Assembly (NCBI RefSeq): GCF_963675165.1
Contig: NC_087389.1
Coordinates: 5,492,120-5,556,119 of the forward strand
Direction: 5' to 3'
Length of the DNA: 64,000 bases
Source: Halichondria panicea
Taxonomy: Eukaryota > Porifera > Demospongiae > Suberitida > Halichondriidae
Every line of letters starts with the position of its first letter. The stretch's first letter is position 1. Below the pieces are notes generated by a model. That model saw only the letters and a list, made by a program, of their open reading frames with translations, had not been told where the DNA came from and made no database searches. Positions 33,860 to 47,334 of the stretch are shown piece by piece. Made by a program: the position numbers and the translations under genes.

Positions 33860-34680
33860 GCTCAGCTATATCATCATCTAAGTATACTCTTGTTTCCAGA
33901 ATGAAAAGGTGGCCTGCTGGCTAGAAAAGAGCTTGTTAAAGTAGGTTCAAGGTTCAAGTATTTTAATAAAGATTACGTCATTATTAACTTTTTGGCTGTG
34001 TCCAACCTCCCTCGCGAAGGGGACTGGGCGTTTAATCCCGAACGGCTAGTTTTCATTAGAATCTCTCCCGGCCTCAAATCGAGGTATACACTTTGCTCTA
34101 TAATTATGATCATAGTATGAACATTTCATTGATAACAATGTTATAAACTAATGCATGAGTATGATTAAAGCATGACAAGAGAATGAACAAGAAGAAGTGG
34201 ACTCTTGACTGTATTCGTTGCTTGTCACTTGTGTCGATGTCAAATGTAGCAGAAACTTCCCAAGGATGGTAGGTCATACTCCTACAGAGCAGCTATCAGG
34301 TACTTTGTTTCAGAAAACCAAGGCAAGATAACCTGCAAAATTGGCCTGTGTGATAACTTTCTTGGACTTTGTGTTTTCTTTTCTCTGCATATAGGACTAC
34401 TTGTTCCCTGCATATACATCTTCAAGGGCAAACAGATCCATACAGAGAAAGTTATATGTCTGATCTTGGTCCAGCAAGGAGTATAGTCGTACTAGCTACT
34501 ACCTAAAACTTCCTTTCTTCACTAGTCAACATTAAGGCATTAAGCTACTGCGCATGCTCAAACTCTTCATTCTGGCTGGGCTATAATCAAGTGAAAATAC
34601 CCTTGTGCAAGAACTTTGAAGCAAAGAGGGGATGGGCATTTATTCAAGATGGGCTTATTTTCGCGAGGGTACGGTATAGT
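33860..34680. other. Intergenic spacer between blocks B and C
   Basis: No exon with credible borders seen. One GCGCATGC motif at about 34551. The sequence from 34681 on aligns with 8811 on, which sets the left limit of block C. Confidence 0.5.
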
Positions 34681-34759
34681 CTCTGGATCTATTTAGGCCT
34701 TTCTGTGATCTACAATTGCTCAACATTTTTAAATTGTCTCTCAAAAGTAATAGCTGCAC

Positions 34760-35035
34760 TGTCGCCTTTATGCAACTTACTGCCTTTATGCAACCTGTTG
34801 CCTTATTTGCAACCTACTGCCTTTATGCAACCTACTGCCTTTATGCAACCTACTGCCTTTATGCAGTCTGTTTTATGCAGCCGGGCAGACTAGCCATCCA
34901 CTTTGTTTTTACTTAATACGTATAATCATCTCTTTTCTTTTTTTTTAAAGGCGCCAGACATGAATATAGAAGCTAATTATATTCATATAAATTTTATTTT
35001 AAGCAACCTGCCGCCTTGATGCAGTCTGTTGCCTT
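34760..35035. repeat. GCCTTTATGCAACCTACT minisatellite, block C
   Basis: Same unit family as 8890-9250 and in the same place relative to the block; fewer copies. Confidence 0.9.
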
Positions 35036-36279
35036 TATGTTTTTTACTTACGAATAGGATCTCTTTTTTTTTAGCAGAATAGAAGCTAATACAAATCTGT
35101 TCCCTGTATAATTAACTCAATAACTTACAAAACAGAAAATGTACTACACTTAATTAACCTTCAGTATATAGCTGACTTTTAGTGATACACCATTAGACTC
35201 TATATCAGGAGCACATTCTGTAATGTGCTCCTGTTTATATCTATGTAAAAACTTAATTGTTTCAAGTTTCTGGAACACTTGAAAGTGTTTGACATCGAAA
35301 ACAAGACCTAAAACTGAGTAGTTTTCAGGTGTCTTAACTGATAATGCTGATCTCTGTGAGTGTGTGTATACTTGCAAGCATTTAATCAGCGGATTCGTCA
35401 ACTAATAATGCACTGTAAAAAATGATGTGAGGTTTTCACGCTATAATTATACACATTTATCACAATAGTCACGCTTATTTTTTTATAAACAAATTAATTT
35501 TATGCAATGCAAAGGTCTAAGAAAGTAGCTATTATATGGAGCTGTTAATAATTATTAATCTGAGACCTGTAACAATACACAAATAATTACCATGCACTTA
35601 AACTACATTAATTTGTTGAAGAAACTGTGTCACAGAGTTCAAAGCGTTCGTATCGAATTTTAGTGAGTTCCATTCTCTAATTGTTCTTGGGAAAAATTAA
35701 AGTAATAGTAGGTCTTAATAATTCATATCTGTGATGGTATTGGGCTCTCTGTATATAATTATAAAACCAGTTTGTCTTCTTGCTTTCTTCGCAATTTCCC
35801 TTATGTGCAGTGACCAAGATAGATCTCAGTGCCCAAAAATTGATACCATGCAATTGCAAGGTACCTACTAACCAGTGCAGTAGCTATATTCGGTTGTTAT
35901 ATATTATCGTGGAGTGGAATAGCTGATTGCAAAACATTCAAAAAAACCATGCCATGCACTTAACAGCATTATTTAGCATTTTCAATCGCATAAAGATAAT
36001 AATACAGTAGATCTATTATAGCACACAATTTTGGAGGAAATGTTCTTAACAATAATCATGGTCATGCAATCATTACCCATGCACACTTTGATGCCTGGCA
36101 TGGCATGCAGCAATGCAATTATGATATATAATGTGTAAAACTATACCAGCTATAGTATAGCTTTATTTTATGTATCTATTTTGCTTTGACATATCCACCG
36201 AGGCATCAGCAACCACGGTGTTTTCATTATAAGTGATTGTATCCTATTATATATACAACATTTCAATATTAAACAAACA

Positions 36280-36955
36280 GCTGCTTCCTCTTTGGGGATG
36301 TCTCTAATCATTGTTCAGATAGTTCCGTCAGTTCTGAAAAAGTTGTTAAAGTTGCTGAAGATAAAACAACAACATGTGAAGAAAACAAGATCGCCTGATT
36401 GGTACACTGCACTGCGCTTGATTTGATCACGATGTTTATCAAGATCAACACTATCTACTCGGCTATTGTTGGGATGACACAATCCACTGATTTCTGCAGC
36501 AGCACTAAAGTTGCTGCAAGCTCAGTTTTCCTGTCCTTCTGTGTTCTACTGGGAATTGCTAGCGAGTTAATCAATTGCTTTGGACACGAATTTAAATAGC
36601 AACAAAGAATACATCGACAAGTCATTCAATCAATTGGTAACTATCGGCATGATTCTTATTGTCACTATTTGCCTTCCCTTTTATTTACTGGCCGATAATT
36701 TCCAGCCTCTCGATTGTGCGTTCAGTTGTGACACTATTGTTGCTAGTGCGACCATCAGCACAACCACATGCAACCGGACGGCCAACAGTGGAGTTAGACT
36801 GGGGTTTACCCTAACCACGCTTATTATCGTCCTCATCTTCTCCAGTGTTTATTTCTATCATGTTCAATTAGCTGAAATAAATCGAAAGAAGCTGAAGAGT
36901 AACATTGTTATAATTACTGGGAAAGAAACAGTGGTGGAGAATTTTAAATTTTCCA
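36280..36955 (+). pseudogene. Membrane-protein gene, block C copy (5'-truncated)
   Basis: Starts abruptly within SLGMSLIIVQIVPSVL after non-homologous sequence. It shares with block A the loss of codons in LIDYFYALD, but with a further base that shifts the frame (SELINCFGHEFK then stop at 36597). From 36580 the C-terminal part is open: NKEYIDKSFNQLVTIGM, PFYLLADNFQPLDCAFSCDT and the last hydrophobic segment LGFTLTTLIIVLIFSSVYFY. A changed base at the old stop (TTTAAA for TTTTAA) lets the frame run on to 37074. Confidence 0.78.
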
Positions 36956-37677
36956 TTATGTTGCATGTCATAATAATTATGCTTTTTCTCAGAATTAACT
37001 ATAATCAGGAGTTGCTATACATAAAGCTTAATGATTCAATAATTATGTATAGGTCTGCAGTGCGAGTGATATAGGTCTGAAGTGGTGTGGTCCATATTAA
37101 TTGTGCCCATTATATATCACTCCTAAAAGGGGTGGGGCTGGTCTTGCAGGTACACTGTTATAGGAATGCTATGAACTTTACTTCCAACTTTAAATTATTA
37201 GGTATTGAAGAGTCTCACACTAGGCCCTGATAACATTATTTTTACCCATTAGTCTATTAATTCTCGGATCGAAAAATGTGCTTATTATTAAAAATCCAAA
37301 AATGCGACATAATAATTATAGACAAAATTAAGACGTATACATAAACACAGCACACATGCATGCAAAGCTAATTATAACTGACACATGTACACGACATAAT
37401 TAATATAATCATGATTCTCATAATATTGGTGATAATCCTTCAAGCCATGAAAATGTCGTTATGCAAAACTTAATGTAATGATCTTTACCAAAAATGGACA
37501 TTGATGCTATTTATCTTTAGACACCTAATTATGCTAAAAATTATTCCTAGCATAATTTATCAGGGCCTACATACATTACACACTGTGCATATGGCAAATG
37601 ACACTATCATTAGTAACATACAAATCTTGAGTATAAGCAATAAAAATAATGAACAGTTTGTGCTATGCTAATAATAA

Positions 37678-38821
37678 TTAATTTTTTCTGATGTGTTTCG
37701 AGCTTTCACCTTTGACCCTCAGCGAGTCCCCATCCAACTTGCCATGGTGACTATGGGACGGACTTTGACCTGGGCTTGATACTGATTTCATCTCTGTCGG
37801 GTTGTCATAGCGACTGTAGTATGGAAACTCGGTAATAGTTTTAGAGAACTTGACTTTCGGAGCCGATCTCCTAGCATCTCTACAGTGTGTGGGCGTGTGT
37901 GGGTGGGGGGTAATTTATAAAGAACAGAAATAATGCTGCAACTAAAGTGACTGCTATAGTGTACACACACGATTGGTAATACACAGTGACACTAGCAAGT
38001 GTATGCAATGGCCGAGTGGTCTCCCAGTAAAGTGTAGGGATAACTCACTCTGTGTGTCTCTGGCTCCTGGAGGACCTCTCACTCTTGCTATCAGCCTGGG
38101 CACAGAAATCAAACAATGTAGGTGGCTACTAAAGTCTATACTGTTGGCTACATTGAAACCTGTCTATACCCTACAAGTACATGCAGCCTCTATAATACAG
38201 CCAGGTTAATGGGCCCCAAAGTCTCCCAAGTGTTAGCAGGCCACCCTCTATAATACAGCCAGGTTAATGAGCCCCAAAACATCTTTTATAGCATGTGTCC
38301 CTCTATACTACAGCCAGGTTAATGGGCCCCCAAACCTCTGCCTGGTGCATGGCCACTACCAAACAGGTATGATACAGTGCGTACGTAACTCTACTGTATT
38401 GCACACAAGCTACACACATGTACAGTGTCTCTCACCTCATCTGACTTGCTGTAGAGGCGCTGTATGATAGGAGTGAGGGGGGAGAAGGTTCGGGTCATAC
38501 CACCACCACATTTACGAGCCTCTCGATTAGCATTCATACGCTGAGCTACTGACGTCATCTGCTTCCTGTGTGTGATGGGAGGGTGTGTGTGTGTGTGAGT
38601 GAGGGGGAGGGTATGTGTGTGTGTGTGGGGGGGGGGCGCAGTCATAGTGTGTGTGTGTGGTGTGTGTGTGGGAGGTGCAGTCATAGTGTGTGTGTGTGTG
38701 GTGTGTGTGTGGTGGGAGGGTGTGTGTGGGGGGGGCGCAGTCATAGTGTGTGTGTGTGTGCGTGTGTGTGTGGGGGAACACAGTCATAGTGTGTGTGTGT
38801 GTGTGGGGGGGGGTGCAGTCA

Positions 38822-38866
<45 letters not shown>

Positions 38867-40320
38867 GGGGGGGGGGGTGCAGTCGTAGTGTGTGTGTGTG
38901 TGTGTGTGTATAGGTACCTAGTTATAATTCAAGCACGGACATGTTGCAGTAGTTGAACATCTTTCAGCAGCCATAACTTTAGTACCGTGACCCCATTTAC
39001 CATGGCATGACCCCAATTTCAAAAATTTGATGAAGCTTAGAAAGATACCATTCAAATGATGTATTTCAATCGATGTGGCCTAATTAATAATTCAACTTTG
39101 AACCCTGGGCTATTATTACATGGTATTGTGCTAAAATTGTCATCACCCAAATATCTGGTACCATTTGAAAGGTCTTTTTCTAAGCTTTCGGAAAATCATA
39201 AAATTGGATCCACGAAATTCAAGTTATGGTGACTGAACGAGTCCACTAACCAATTGATTAAACGAGGGACATGTACATGTAGTACATACCTGCACATTAA
39301 TTTATACTATTCACTCACTCTAACACTTCTTGGGGGGTGGCTGTTCGATAGTCAATGATATTATGGTCCTCCCCTTTATCTGCCGCCTCATGACCTCTGT
39401 CCTTTGACCCTCGCGATCTCTTCAGCAGGATCTGGGGGTACAGGGGGACGATTGGAGGATCGTTTAGGGGTAGTGGGTGGTTCAGGGGGCGCCTTCCACA
39501 CAGGTACTTGACCCCTGCTGGGGGGAAGGGGTTGATAATTAGCACAAGAATAATAAGAAGCACTAACAAGCTGCTACTTGTAGCTACGTACATGTAGCTA
39601 GCTGCTGGTAATAATTGTTTTTGGCTGACACGTGCAGAAATGCTAGAGTCAAAGTTCACTGAGGCCACTATTTGAGACTGAATATTGCTCAACCACGAAT
39701 ATTTAACCCCCCGAAAATTACCGGCTATACGGTAGACACTAGCAGTAGCAATTTTCCCAGTGACACACTCTCATACAGACTTGCACACACACCACCATAC
39801 ACACACACTACACAATCCCTAATTAAAGGCCCTCCACTTACATAGCGAGCTGCTCGGCCATGTGTGTCAGTTCTCCGGAGAGTGCCCAAAAAGTCTTGTA
39901 CATCATGAGATAGCGGACACAGATATTCTGACCCATAGCATCGGCCCAATCCACCGGCTTCTGGTTCTCCCTGTCCGTGTGGGTGTGTGTGTGTGTGTGT
40001 GTGGTGTGAGCGGTGTGGGTGTGTGTGGGTAGGGGAGTGATACAGCTAGACTTAGAACCTAAAACACGATTGCAGTTATCGTTGCTACAGTAGCTATGCG
40101 ATACACACGTTTCAGACTTGAGCAAGCACTTATTACACTAACAGCACACATCCACCCTCCCACTCATACATCCGCTCACTCACCTGTAGACAGTCGAGGT
40201 GTCCTCCCTGTGCGGAAAAGTGGGCGGGGGTAAGCAGCAGTATCTATGTCACTTCCGACTGTTCGTTCCTCTTCTTCACCGTCTTGAGAAGCCACTCAAG
40301 GCACTTGGCCTGTCATGTGA
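37678..40320 (-). pseudogene. SNCAIP: SNCAIP-like exons, block C
   Basis: Last exon 37678-37879 is in frame. The short polar exon (near 38048-38094) and the SPLTPIIQRLYSKS exon (near 38434-38563) look intact. The Pro/basic exon (about 39310-39520) has lost 5 bases in DPAAKKRS. The coiled-coil exon is gone, removed together with the inner parts of two flanking MITEs. The next exon (39842-39979) lacks its first 30-odd bases and reads YKTFWALSGEL. The ankyrin exon near 40186-40320 has lost the TPAHLAA coding part. The most decayed of the larger copies. Confidence 0.75.
38580..38910. repeat. GT/G-rich minisatellite, block C
   Basis: Units GCAGTCATAGTGTGTGTG with variable GT and G runs, about six copies. 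The block D equivalent is at 46445-46770 and block E at 50290-50440; A and B have a single unit. Confidence 0.9.
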
Positions 40321-40799
40321 CGAGCACGTATACCATATGAATATCATGTGACAAATAGAATAAGTTATGGATAGTCTAAGTTAGCAAATAATTATTTCGA
40401 AAAGTATAATGGCTATTTTTATTTCTAAATCTCCCCTAAAATGTAGAGGCCAGTGGTTAGTACCAACCACCACCACCGACCAGTGTGGGCACATTAATAG
40501 CAACCTATAACTAGGTATACACACACGCATGAACAGCTAGTCGGACAATACGCACAATTAGCGTGTGCTACAACAATACACAAACAAACAAACTAACAAC
40601 AACACATTGCTACCAATCAGCACACACTCATCAATACCATATAGCTATTTCAAAGGGATACAAAATGAATCTTTTAATCGTGAAAATGCATAATTCAAGT
40701 TATGAGCACTCAAAGTTAGCTATCAAACAGAACCATGCAGTTTGGATAATGACCAAGGTTGGATAACAACTATTTGAGCGACAATAACTTGCGTACCAT

Positions 40800-41421
40800 T
40801 CGTCCAATCTCATAATTTTTGTATTCTTGTTGTTATCCAGTACAGTGTTCATGGACTCCATCCACAGAGTGTCTATAGGACCATCAAACACCACCCACTT
40901 ACGGTCATCATTTTGTGCAGGTGCAAACTCCCTACACACACAGATATAAGCACTGATCAACCACGCAATGATACGTACGTAGCTATCAAAATGACTGTAA
41001 AAAGCGCAAGGCTATTATATACTTTGCTTTTGCTAAAATTGTCGGATTTCTACTAATCACAAAACTTACATCTACATGTAAGCACACCATTGGAAAGGTT
41101 GTTCTCAGAGCTAGCAATTAGATTTGAAAGTAGAACAAAAATTACAGGCTACCTAAGACAGCTGAAAAGCTATAGCCTTGTGCTTTTGTTACAATGGAGC
41201 GCAACTATATATGCACAGGCTTAGGCTCACTTGAATGTGTTGGCTACCACACCATCAGTCAACTCGTGTGACACAGGGTCAAACTGACCAAACAGTTGAC
41301 CCTTAGTGACAGCCTTGGGGTTGATGACTCTATAGCCTGTCTTGTTCTCTTCCATCTGTCCCCTCTCATTGATTAGTGTGAGTGTGTCAGCTAGTACATG
41401 TCTTGCCTGGTGTGTGTGTGT

Positions 41422-41483
<62 letters not shown>

Positions 41484-42267
41484 GGGGGGTTACTACGGTA
41501 GATGAATAGCAATGGTATTGTATATAGGAGGGAGGTTGTTAAAACACTTTAAATTCCACTACAACATGACCTTAGAAAGTACAAGTGATACTGGGGCTCT
41601 TTAAACGGTCATAACTTTAGTTGCAATTTCAAATTTTGGGGGATTTTCTGAAAGCTATGATTTGTTTAAATCCAAAATTTGGTGGGGGAATAGTTAGATC
41701 GCAAAGATTTTTACCGGCAAAATATTCTAGTAATACGGTAGGCCTCTCCTAGCTTATAGTACCATACCTTGGGTAGGGTGACGTCCATGATGGATCTGAG
41801 CAGTAACACGTCTTCATGTTCGTTAGGGTACTTCAGTTTCAGATGACCGGCTGCCACCAACACTGACTGGACTGCACGCATGCCTACAGTGTACAATAGT
41901 GAGTAGGTCGAGTATACAGTACAGTGGGTTGTACCCACCATAGTCAGAATGGAGTTGGCTGGAGAGTTGCTCTGAACACAGTCCATAGGTCATGACAATC
42001 TTGACGGCCAGATTACGAGCATCCACAAAACCATAAGAGTAGAGAGAGATCTCTCCAATCATGGCATAGTCTGGCACCATCATGGCCACTGTACGAAACA
42101 ACACCTACAGAGAAAAAAATTTAAATGCTAAATAGAAAGTACCGATAGTTACCTTTAGATTGTCTGGTAGTTCAGAGCAGCCAGCATAACCTGGGTTCAT
42201 GGTTCATGGTGATGCAGACAAAGCACGATGGCCGCAGGTTCAGAGTAGTGCCCTCAAATACAAATGT
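40800..42267 (-). pseudogene. DNAH: Dynein heavy chain exons, block C
   Basis: Same five-exon set as block A: about 42150-42267, about 41935-42104, about 41768-41885, about 41230-41410 and about 40800-40931. Extra lesions: 17 bases lost just after the GKT start of the AAA2 exon, and divergence after DDNKNTK. The ITMN 7-base duplication is shared. FDGPIDTLWMESMNTVLDNN is still readable. Confidence 0.83.
41409..41490. repeat. Long (GT)n tract at the dynein exon acceptor, block C
   Basis: About 80 bp of GT, the longest of the three orthologous tracts. Confidence 0.9.
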
Positions 42268-42384
42268 CTTTAGATGAGTTTTCACTGCTCTCAAGATGGA
42301 CAAAATGTACAGAGTAATTATAGGGAATTGTTGAACGGCCATAATAATTATAATTTTTTTTATATAGATAATAAAATTATACTA

Positions 42385-42726
42385 CCGTAAGACCTTGATT
42401 TAAGGTGACCCTCCAAATATGCGACACCCAGGAGCTTCAGCAATTTTCTGACCTCTAAAAGTAGCGACAGCTACATTGATAATTATTTTTTAATGTCGCA
42501 TTCTAAATGTAGCCACTCCCTAGCCTCGATTGTAGCCCACTGGAAAATCAGTGTTTTTAAGCGGCCTGAAATCGAGGCAAATAGACTCTGTAAAGTTACC
42601 TCCAATTAGATGCGACCCTCTAAATATGCGACACCAGGGCTTCAATATAATTTTTCAACCTCCAAAAGATGCGACCTCTGGCTTCGTAATTATTAAAAAG
42701 TGTCGCTTTAAATCGAGATCTTATGG
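42385..42726. mobile_element. CCGTAAGACCTTGATTT MITE, block C
   Basis: Orthologous to the copies at 21197 and 31382, right end mutated (ATCTTATGG). Confidence 0.8.
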
Positions 42727-43293
42727 TATGAGCCTACAGCATTCTCTAGGATGCTCCTCTCCTGGTCCTCCACTGACTTGTGATAGAGCTACTCACCACA
42801 CAGCCTCATCTGACAACACACCTGAAACAAGGGACAACAATTTGTTATAATTATGTTGGAGAACAATAAATACTGTAATAGTGCTGCTCACAAGCATCAC
42901 TTACAGGAAGATAGGCTCCTTAAGCCTGCACTCAGTCATTCTTGCTTTTCTCTTTTGTTTCTGATCCTCGTGGCACCATCAAAGCAGAACTCAAAGGCTC
43001 TGCTAATGCACACTTGAAACAACAATGATGGACATTTATTACCCACTCCTTGAGTTTTTGCATGCAGCAAAATTAAATTGTTTATCATGTGTATAAAACT
43101 TTATGTTATGTAGCTTGGACATCTCAACCGAGGCATCAGCACCTTTTAATTTTTAATAACTTGTACTTGGGCTTTGTTCAACAAAGAAAGGCGTTGTTTG
43201 TTTTCTAAAGTAAGGGAATTCCCCAAACTGCATTATGCATTCCGTATTTCTTGCGGCTGTGCACCCACACCATCCTTTCTCCTTTCAACAACA

Positions 43294-43620
43294 TAGACTG
43301 GCGGTGACAGCCGCCCGAGCGTGTAGCGCGAGCGACTGGCAAACTGCCTATCAGTCACTCGTCTCAGCGGAAGTGTAATAGATCGTATGACACTACTAAA
43401 CATGAATATCGTTATAGATAATGTGGTTAAATTTTGCTATGAGATTCAGCTACTATGGAATGCACTGAATCCCCTGAAGTGTAAGTGCGGTTACAATTAC
43501 AGGGCTAATATGACGTTGAGCAATCTGATAGGCTGCAATGCTCGTTGCAGCTGAGACGAGTGACTGATAGACAGTTTGCCAGTCCCTCGCGGTACACGAG
43601 GGGCTGTCGCCGCCAGTCTA
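43294..43620. mobile_element. 327-bp TAGACTGGCGG element with 9-bp target duplication
   Basis: Inverted ends of about 75 bp (TAGACTGGCGG(T/C)GACAGCC, then GACTGGCAAACTG). TCAACAACA flanks both sides (43285-43293, 43621-43629). Block B at 24340-24357 shows the uninterrupted TTTCAACAACATTTG. Inserted after B and D separated. Confidence 0.93.
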
Positions 43621-43854
43621 TCAACAACATTTGTAGGTCACTGTCACCAGGCAAAAGCAAAGAACTGATCAGCTCTAAATCTATGCAGTCTAAGTCCAGA
43701 CATTAGCAATGCTAGTGAGTGCATATAATTACAGGCTGCTGCATAGATCTATATATAAGCTATAAAGTGGATGTGCATATGAGCATGACCTCCTATAAAC
43801 TACTGCATAATTATAGTCTTCTTAAGTTACAGCTCTCCCTCCCCATGTATGTAG

Positions 43855-44887
43855 GGCAAGCGTCCGATAGCTCAGAGCAAGGTTGTCTTTATCTCACTCC
43901 TAGTGGTGGACATGCTCAACACCATCCTGCAAGAGACCATCACACTCTCCAAGGGTGATCGAGTAGCAAGTGCCCGAGCTGCCATTATTGTCTTTGTTAT
44001 CTGTATCATTATATTATTTGGCCCGTTAACGATTGGCCATTATGTCTATCTCTGCATAGCAAGAAAAAATCCAGTCAGTTTTATTACATCTCTCCTTGAA
44101 ATTATGGGAGTGCTTTTCTTTTTCTATGGCAACAATATCACCAGTATTATCAACAACTGGAGAATTGAGTTAGGTTGTGACTCTCAATGCGTCCTCGATA
44201 ATCAAATAGCAGCTGCTTTCTCTTTGGGGATGTCTCTAATCATTATTCAGATAGTTCCGTCAGTTCTGAAAAAGTTGTTATTAAAAGTTGCTGAAGAGAA
44301 AACAACAAAATGTGAAGAAAACAAGATCGCCTGATTGGTACACTGCGCTTGGTTTGATCACGATGTTTATCAAGATCAACACCATCTACTTGGCTATTGT
44401 TGGGATGACACAATCCACTGATTTCTGCAGCAGCACTGAAGTTGCTGCAAGTTCAGTTTTCCTGTCCGTTTGTGTTCTACTGGGAGTTGCTAGCGAGTTA
44501 ATCGATTATTTCTATGCTTTGGACACGAATTTAAAGAGCAACAAAGAATACATCGACAAGTCATTCAATCAATTGGTGACTATCGGCATGATTCTTATTG
44601 TCACTATTTGCCTTCCCTTTTATTTACTGGCCGATAATTTCCAGCCTCTCGATTGTGCGTTCAGTTGTGACACCATTGTTGCTAATGCGACCATCAGCAC
44701 AACCACATGCAACCGGACGGCCAACAGTGGAGTTAGACTGGGGTTTACCCTAACCACGCTTATTATCGTCCTCATCTTCTCCGGTGTTTATTTCTATCAT
44801 GTTCGATTAGCTGAAATAAATCGAAAGAAGCTAAAGAGTAACATTGTTATAATTACTGGGAAAGAAACAGTGGTGGAGAATTTTTAA
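43855..44887 (+). pseudogene. Membrane-protein gene, block D copy (most complete)
   Basis: Begins after an acceptor (ATGTATGTAG) with GKRPIAQSKVVFISLLVVDM. Hydrophobic segments in order: VFVICIIILFGPLTIGHYVY, LLEIMGVLFFFYG, LGMSLIIIQIVPS, ITMFIKINTIYLAIVG, VFLSVCVLLGVASELI, LVTIGMILIVTICLPFYLL, LGFTLTTLIIVLIFSGVYFY: seven in all. A Cys-rich loop (CAFSCDT then TTTCNRT, with N-glycosylation sequons) lies before the last. One 4-base insertion (TTATTAAAAG) near 44281 splits the frame at 44334; removing reading continuity there is the only visible break. No promoter or first exon is in the block. Family unknown: not a clear GPCR, since DRY- or NPxxY-like motifs are absent. If the break is an assembly error this could be a working gene. 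Confidence 0.65.
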
Positions 44888-45470
44888 TTTTCCATTATAA
44901 TTATCAAGTTGTATTGTCATAATTATATGCTTTGTCTCAGAATTAACTATAATCGTAGTAGAGTAGCTATACATAAAGCTAATTAAATTAATGATTCAAT
45001 AATTATGTATAGGTCTGCAGTGTGAGTGATATAGGTCTGAAGTGGTGGGGTCCATATTAATTGTGCCCATTATATATCACTCCTAAAAGGGGTGGGGCTG
45101 GTCTTGCAGGTACACTGTTATAGGAATGCTATGAACTTTACTTCCAACTTTAAATTATTAGGTATTGAAGAGTCTCACACTAGGCCCTGATAACATTATT
45201 TTTACCCATTATTCTATTAATTCTCGGATGGAAAAATGTGCCTATTATTAAAAATCCAAAAATGCGACATAATAATTATAGACAAAATTAAGACGTATAC
45301 ATAAACACAGCACACATGCAAAGCTAACTGACACATGTACACGATATAATTAATATAATCATGATTCTCATAATATTGGTGATAATCCTTCAAGCCATGA
45401 AAATGTCGTTATGCAAAACTTAATGTAATGATCTTTACCAAAAATGGACATTGATGCTATTATGCTAAAA

Positions 45471-47334
45471 TTATTCCGAGCATAATTTATCAGGGCCTAC
45501 ATTACACACTGTGCATATGGCAAATGACACTATCATTAGTAACATACAAATCTTGAGTATAAGCAATAAAAATAATGAACAGTTTGTGCTATGAATTAAT
45601 TTTTTTCTGATGTGTTCCGAGCTTTCACCTTTGACCCTCAGCGAGTCCCCATCCAACTTGCCATGGTGATTATGGGACGGACTTTGACCTGGGCTTGATA
45701 CTGATTTGATCTCTGTTGGGTTAGCATAGCGACTGTAGTCTGGAAACTCTGTAATAGTTTTAGAGAACTTGACTTTCGGAGCCGATCTCCTAGCGTCTCT
45801 ACAGTGTGTGGGCATATGTGTGGGTGGGGGGTAATTTATAAAGAACAGAAATAATGCTGCAACTAAAGTGACTGCTACAGTGTACACACACGATTGGTAA
45901 TACACAGTGACACTAGCAAGTGTATGCAATGGCCGAGTGGTCTCCCAGTAAAGTGTAGGGATAACTCACTCTGTGTGTCTCTGGCTCCTGGAGGACCTCT
46001 CACTCTTGCTATCAGCCTGGGCACAGAAATCAAACAATGTAGGTAGCTACTAAAGTCTATACTGTTGGCTACATTGAAACCTGTCTATACCCTACAAGTA
46101 CATGCACCGCTAATACAGCCAGGTTAATAGGCCTGTGTTTGGACCTGTGTTAGCCAAAACCCTCTAGCATGTGTCCCTCTATAATACAGCCAGGTTAATG
46201 GGCCCCAAAACCTCTGCCCGGTGCATGGCCACTACCAAACAGGTATGATACAGTGCGTACGTAACTCTACTGTATTGCACACAAGCTACACACATGTACA
46301 GTGTCTCTCACCTCATCTGACTTGCTGTAGAGGCGCTGTATGATAGGAGTGAGGGGGGAGAAGGTTCGGGTCATACCACCACCACGTTTACGAGCCTCTC
46401 CATTAGCATTCATACGCTGAGCTACTGACGTCATCTGCTTCCTGTGTGTGTGTGGGGGGGTGTGTGGTGGGAGGGTGGGTGTGTGTGTGTGTGTGTGTGT
46501 GTGTGGTGGGAGGGTGTGTGCGTGTGTGTGGTGGGAGGGTGTGTGTGTGGGGGGGAGGGTGTGTGTGTGCGAGGGTGTGCGTGTGAGTGTGTGTGTGGGG
46601 GGGGGGGGTGCAGTCATAGTGTGTGTGTGTGTTGGGGGGGGGGGGTGCAGTCATAGTGTGTGTGTGTGAGTGTGTGTGTGGGGGGGGGTGCAGTCATAGT
46701 GTGTGTGTGTGTGGGGGGGTGCAGTCATAGTGTGTGTGTGTGGGGGGGGGGTGCAGTCATAGTGTGTGTATAGGTACCTAGTTATAATTCAAGCACGGAC
46801 ATGTTACAGTAGTTGAACATCTTTCAGCAGCCATAACTTTAGTACCGTGACCCCAATTTCAAAAATTTGATGATTTTCTGAAAGCTTAGAAAGTTACCAA
46901 ATGATGTATTTCAATCCAATATTTAGGTATGGCCATAATTTGACTTTGAACCCTGGGCTATTATTACATGGTATTGTGCTAAAATTGTCATCTCCCAAAT
47001 ATCTGGTACCATTTGAAAGGTCCACGGAATTCAAGTTATGGCGACTGAACGAGTCCACTAACCAATTGATTAAACGGGGGACATGTACATGTAGTACATA
47101 CCTGCACATTAATTTATACTATTCACTCACTCTAACACTTCTTGGTGGGTGGCTGTTCGATAGTCAATGGTATTATGGTCCTCCCCTTTATCTGCCGCCT
47201 CATGACCTCTGTCCTTTGACCCTTGCGACCTCTTCTTAGCAGCAGGATCTGGGGGTACAGGGGGACGATTGGAGGATCGTTTAGGGGTAGTGGGTGGTTC
47301 AGGGGGCGCCTTCCGCACAGGTACTTAACCCCTG
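45471..47334 (-). pseudogene. SNCAIP: SNCAIP-like 3' exons, block D
   Basis: Carries only the last four exons: about 47127-47334 (Pro/basic), about 46312-46441 (SPLTPIIQRLYSKS), about 45968-46014 (polar) and 45471-45798. The first of these has CAA to TAA early on (G-stop-VPVRK). The last exon runs on past the usual end after HIRKK because of a short indel and gains about 38 codons with a hydrophobic stretch. The coiled-coil, NICVRYLM and ankyrin exons are absent. Confidence 0.72.

Noticed and set aside
36956-37074. C-terminal extension of the block C membrane protein
   Set aside because: Arises from a base change at the old stop; the added sequence is the untranslated region of the other copies.
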